Shown piece after piece: positions 6,745-9,176 of a stretch of DNA of 9,176 nt. The stretch is from Nitrospirota bacterium (GTDB lineage: Bacteria > Nitrospirota > Thermodesulfovibrionia > Thermodesulfovibrionales > SM23-35). The stretch lies in the NCBI GenBank assembly GCA_018262395.1, contig JAGSYM010000022.1:1-9176 (forward strand). The letters are read 5' to 3'. Numbering within the stretch: the first letter of the stretch is position 1; every line of letters begins with the position of its first letter. The translations under genes and the position numbers were made by a program. The notes beneath the pieces are model-generated. The model did not search any database and was not told the DNA's origin. It worked only from the letters and a program-made list of their open reading frames with translations.

Positions 6745-7830
6745 TTAAAGAATCTCGAGTTCTTTTCTCAGTGACGTCAGTACCTCACCCCCCTTTTTTC
6801 TCACGACCACCATATCCTCGATTCGGACGCCACCGAGCCCCGGCACATAAATACCGGGTTCTATGGTAAAAACCATATTCTCTCTGACAGGCGCGCTTTT
6901 ATTCCATGAAATGCGCGGCAATTCGTGCACTTGAAGGCCGACACCATGGCCTGTGCCATGGCCGAACATCTCACTGTACCCTGCATTCTTGATGAACGTT
7001 CGGGCGGCGATGTCTATCTGCTTTGATGCAATACCCGGGATAACTGAAGATATTGCCTTCCTGTTAGCCCCTAAAACAATCTGATACAGCTCTTTCTGTT
7101 TGCTGATATTCTGTCCCCTGATAAGTAATGTTCGCGTCATATCAGAGCAATAGCCATCAGCCTCGCCGCCCCAGTCGATGATGACAAGGTCACCTTTTTG
7201 AAGTTTTTTTTCTGTCGGCCAGGCATGAGGGAGAGCTGCATGTGAGCCTGATGCAACAATAATCTCAAAGGGAACATTCCTGCACCCTTTTTTTCTTAAT
7301 CGTTCTTCAAGTCTTAATGCGATAGCACGTTCACGCGCACCCTCCCGAATAAAGGGTTTCACATCAAGAAAGGCCTCTTCAGCCCGTTTAACTGCTTTCC
7401 TGATGGTATTGATCTCCGCGTCATTTTTTATTGTTCGCAATCGTTCGATGAAGTGGTCGGCTGCAGTTACCTGCAATCCCTTTTGAGATAACTGCCGGTA
7501 AAATATGTAGGTGACGGACGACTCAAACCCAAGATTCTTTGTCCCGGTCTTCTTACAAAGGTTTTGAATTATGTCTATCCTGTCCCCTCTTTCTATAACG
7601 ATATCCCATCCCTTCACCTCTTGCTTTGACTGGTCTTTATATCTGAAGTCTGTTGTAAAGAAATGTTCCTTGCCGGTAATGAAAAGAAAGCCTGAAGAAC
7701 CGGAAAACCCGGTAAGATAGCGGATATTTGTTATATCGGTAACAAGGAAACCGTCGATTTTCTTCTTTTTCATGGTTTCCCTGATAAGAGCAAGTCTTGA
7801 TGCGTGCACCATATCAGATATATTTTCCAT
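6745..7830 (-). CDS. pepP: M24B metallopeptidase, short-form Xaa-Pro aminopeptidase/dipeptidase
   Basis: This 361-residue cytosolic enzyme removes N-terminal residues that precede proline, using two metal ions (usually Mn2+ or Co2+). Residues 10-130 form the creatinase-like N-terminal domain (DGFLVTDITNIRYLTGFSGS). Residues about 140-355 form the pita-bread catalytic domain. All five metal ligands are visible: Asp219 and Asp230 in IDWGGEADGYCSDMTRT, His295 in HGTGHGVG, Glu324 in EPGIY and Glu338 in GGVRIEDM. His202 (PHAWPT) matches the conserved active-site histidine. The length fits the short bacterial form (B. subtilis YqhT type) rather than E. coli PepP of about 440 residues, so the symbol is approximate. 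The start is 16 bp after the aroQ stop; no strong ribosome-binding site precedes it, and Met7 at 7812 is an alternative. In many genomes efp follows this aroQ-peptidase pair; here the inverted-repeat element does instead. Confidence 0.95.
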   Translation of the reverse strand: MENISDMVHASRLALIRETMKKKKIDGFLVTDITNIRYLTGFSGSSGFLFITGKEHFFTTDFRYKDQSKQEVKGWDIVIERGDRIDIIQNLCKKTGTKNLGFESSVTYIFYRQLSQKGLQVTAADHFIERLRTIKNDAEINTIRKAVKRAEEAFLDVKPFIREGARERAIALRLEERLRKKGCRNVPFEIIVASGSHAALPHAWPTEKKLQKGDLVIIDWGGEADGYCSDMTRTLLIRGQNISKQKELYQIVLGANRKAISSVIPGIASKQIDIAARTFIKNAGYSEMFGHGTGHGVGLQVHELPRISWNKSAPVRENMVFTIEPGIYVPGLGGVRIEDMVVVRKKGGEVLTSLRKELEIL

Positions 7831-7846
7831 GGCGGCAGGAATGAAA

Positions 7847-8293
7847 TTACTGTTTCGGGAGGATGCCCCTTACTGCACGAAGGGCCAGCAGATAACTCTC
7901 TGGACCGAAGCCGCTTATCTGTCCGTGAGCGACTTCAGCAATGAATGATTTCCGTCTGAAATCTTCACGTTTATGAATATTTGACAGGTGTACCTCTATA
8001 GCAGGTTTATTAACTGCTGCAATTGCGTCCCGTATTGCGACGCTGGTATGGGTATATGCTGCAGGGTTTAAGATCAGTGCATCATAGTCGCCTCTCTGAA
8101 TACGATCCAATATCTCTCCCTCACTGTTGAGCTGTATGATATCTGTCGTTATTTCCAGTTCCGAAGCGAGAACAGAGATATCTCTATTGATGTCCTTGAG
8201 TGATTTTGTCCCATAGATGGATGTCTCTCTTTTGCCAAGGAGATTCAGATTGGGGCCGTGGATGACCAATACCTTCACCTTCGATTCTTTCAA
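7847..8293 (-). CDS. aroQ: 3-dehydroquinate dehydratase, type II
   Basis: The enzyme converts 3-dehydroquinate to 3-dehydroshikimate, the third step of the shikimate pathway to aromatic amino acids. It is cytosolic and usually a dodecamer. The 148-residue length is typical for type II. Visible signatures are [17 protein letters not shown], with catalytic Arg22 and Tyr27; [10 protein letters not shown], with Asn76 and His82; and [14 protein letters not shown], with His102 and Arg113. The usual SNHEGE segment reads LNSEGE (55-60), a mild variant. No ATG is available at the front. The start given is a TTG at 8293, but a perfect AGGAGG lies 14 bases before it and only 5 bases before an in-frame CTG at 8302, which would add three residues. 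It lies between the TPR gene (26 bp) and the aminopeptidase (16 bp), probably as one operon. Confidence 0.97.
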   Translation of the reverse strand: MKESKVKVLVIHGPNLNLLGKRETSIYGTKSLKDINRDISVLASELEITTDIIQLNSEGEILDRIQRGDYDALILNPAAYTHTSVAIRDAIAAVNKPAIEVHLSNIHKREDFRRKSFIAEVAHGQISGFGPESYLLALRAVRGILPKQ

Positions 8294-8307
8294 TTTAGCC
8301 AGAATTC

Positions 8308-8313
8308 CCTCCT
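8308..8313 (-). promoter_or_regulatory. aroQ ribosome-binding site that questions the TTG start
   Basis: A perfect AGGAGG on the minus strand is 5 bases before an in-frame CTG (complement of 8300-8302) and 14 bases before the TTG (complement of 8291-8293). Spacing favours CTG, while codon preference favours TTG. Confidence 0.6.
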
Positions 8314-8319
8314 ATTTTT

Positions 8320-9176
8320 TCAGGTATTGCCAAAAAACTCATTGCTTCTTTTTTTTATTCCATTGAGGAATCCCTCGAGCTTTAAGATATGCGCTTCCTG
8401 GTCCTTGCCGAGCATTTTTAAAAGTGATTTAAGCTCAGCAGCGCGCTGCAGTACTTGCCTGTTCTCCGGATCTTCAGTGAGTATGGTTTTATAGGTATTC
8501 ATAGCCTCACGGTAATTGCCCTGTCTGATGTAGTTCTCAGCATCAAGTGCGTTATGAACAGTTACCGGCTCTTGCAGAGTACCTTCAAATTCTGCTAATT
8601 CTTCTTCGTCAGGCTCTTCGGCTGCAGCTTGCTCTGAGTCAACAAAGGTATCCCGAGGAGCTTCCGGTTCTTCTTCAACCTCTCCGATGAGATCAGGGGG
8701 AGATTCCCGGAGTTCGGTCTCTTCTTCGGAGAGAGAGATTGGTGCTTGTTCATCATCCTTGTGTTCCTCTGCGCGCTCCAGTTCTCCGCTTGGGGCGATT
8801 TGTAAGGGTGTTTCGGCCGGCTCTTTATCCACTGTTGCAGGGGGGATTTCATACGGTTTTTCTTCAGGTGTTTCATCCTGTTCTCTGTCAGGATATGTGG
8901 GTTCCCGGAGATCTGAAACGGCTGGCCCTAAAAGTTCTTCTGGTGTAAGGTGCGTTTCTTTCTCAATGGCAGAGAGGATAGGAACAGCCCACTCATCACT
9001 CGGGTTCAGGTTCAATACAATATTCAGCTCTTTCATTGCATCGTCTCTCTTCCCGAGTTCCTGGTAAATCTCGGCTAACTTCTTATGTGCATACAAATTA
9101 TCAGGAATGATAGCAATAACTTTCTGAAACTCATTTCTTGCTTCATCAAGTAACCCTTTGCCTATGTAAATTTTGC
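8320..9176 (-). CDS. TPR-repeat protein with acidic Pro/Glu-rich linker (5' end outside window)
   Basis: The reading frame is open from the window edge to the TGA at 8320-8322, giving 284 visible residues. A TTG at 9096 is an internal leucine, not a start, because TPR-like sequence continues upstream (GLLDEARNEFQKVIAIIPDN). Visible residues 1-26 are the end of one TPR. Residues 27-61 form another (YAHKKLAEIYQELGKRDDAMKEL, then LNLNP). About 85-208 is a low-complexity linker rich in Glu, Asp and Pro, probably disordered. A further TPR is at about 211-244 (YIRQGNYREAMNTYKTILTEDP), followed by a basic tail LKLEGFLNGIKKR. TPRs are protein-binding helical scaffolds, so a role in assembling a partner is likely but unknown. 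No signal peptide can be judged. It is 26 bp upstream of aroQ; a TPR gene before aroQ also occurs in related bacteria. Confidence 0.88.
   Translation of the reverse strand, partial: KIYIGKGLLDEARNEFQKVIAIIPDNLYAHKKLAEIYQELGKRDDAMKELNIVLNLNPSDEWAVPILSAIEKETHLTPEELLGPAVSDLREPTYPDREQDETPEEKPYEIPPATVDKEPAETPLQIAPSGELERAEEHKDDEQAPISLSEEETELRESPPDLIGEVEEEPEAPRDTFVDSEQAAAEEPDEEELAEFEGTLQEPVTVHNALDAENYIRQGNYREAMNTYKTILTEDPENRQVLQRAAELKSLLKMLGKDQEAHILKLEGFLNGIKKRSNEFFGNT

Noticed and set aside
8595..9067. ORFs on both strands within the TPR gene, including a serine-rich plus-strand frame
   Set aside because: They are by-products of the Glu-rich codons of the TPR linker read in other frames.

Overview
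The window looks like chromosomal DNA of a Gram-negative-type or deep-branching anaerobic bacterium. The visible order TPR protein, aroQ, Xaa-Pro aminopeptidase resembles conserved blocks known from Nitrospirota and Deltaproteobacteria. That placement is inference from gene order and protein style, not from a search. All convincing genes lie on the minus strand, so transcription runs from high to low coordinates. No rRNA, tRNA, CRISPR array or intact insertion sequence is visible.

Right part (9176 down to 6745) is a tight housekeeping block. It starts with the C-terminal portion of a TPR protein with an acidic, proline-rich linker (5' end cut by the window). Next is a type II 3-dehydroquinate dehydratase (aroQ, shikimate pathway), then a short M24B Xaa-Pro aminopeptidase. 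Gaps are 16-26 bp, so they are probably co-transcribed.

Between 6324 and 6744 is a 421-bp gap without a recognisable gene. Its most striking content is a 121-bp element (6611-6731) bounded by 21-bp inverted ends with 13 perfect terminal bases, and with two further internal hairpins. It resembles a MITE or another folded palindromic repeat and begins 13 bp after the aminopeptidase stop. A good promoter (TTTACA-17-TATATT) and a Shine-Dalgarno site follow just upstream of the next gene.

Middle and left part (6323 down to 490) is a probable cation-transport operon. It holds an MgtA-type Mg2+ P-type ATPase, a GNAT acetyltransferase, and a second, P2A-like (Ca2+-type) P-type ATPase. The acetyltransferase stop and the second ATPase start overlap by one base (TAATG), which suggests translational coupling. 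The second pump keeps the M5 and M6 cation ligands of SERCA-like pumps but has PASLP in place of the usual M4 PEGLP, so its ion specificity or stoichiometry is open.

Left end (1-489): an AT-rich gap holds an A8T8 palindrome, overlapping -10 hexamers and a doubtful small ORF. It precedes the first 64 codons of a DedA-family membrane protein that runs off the window.

Together the left two thirds concern cation transport and the membrane, and the right third concerns core metabolism. The folded element lies exactly at the junction.
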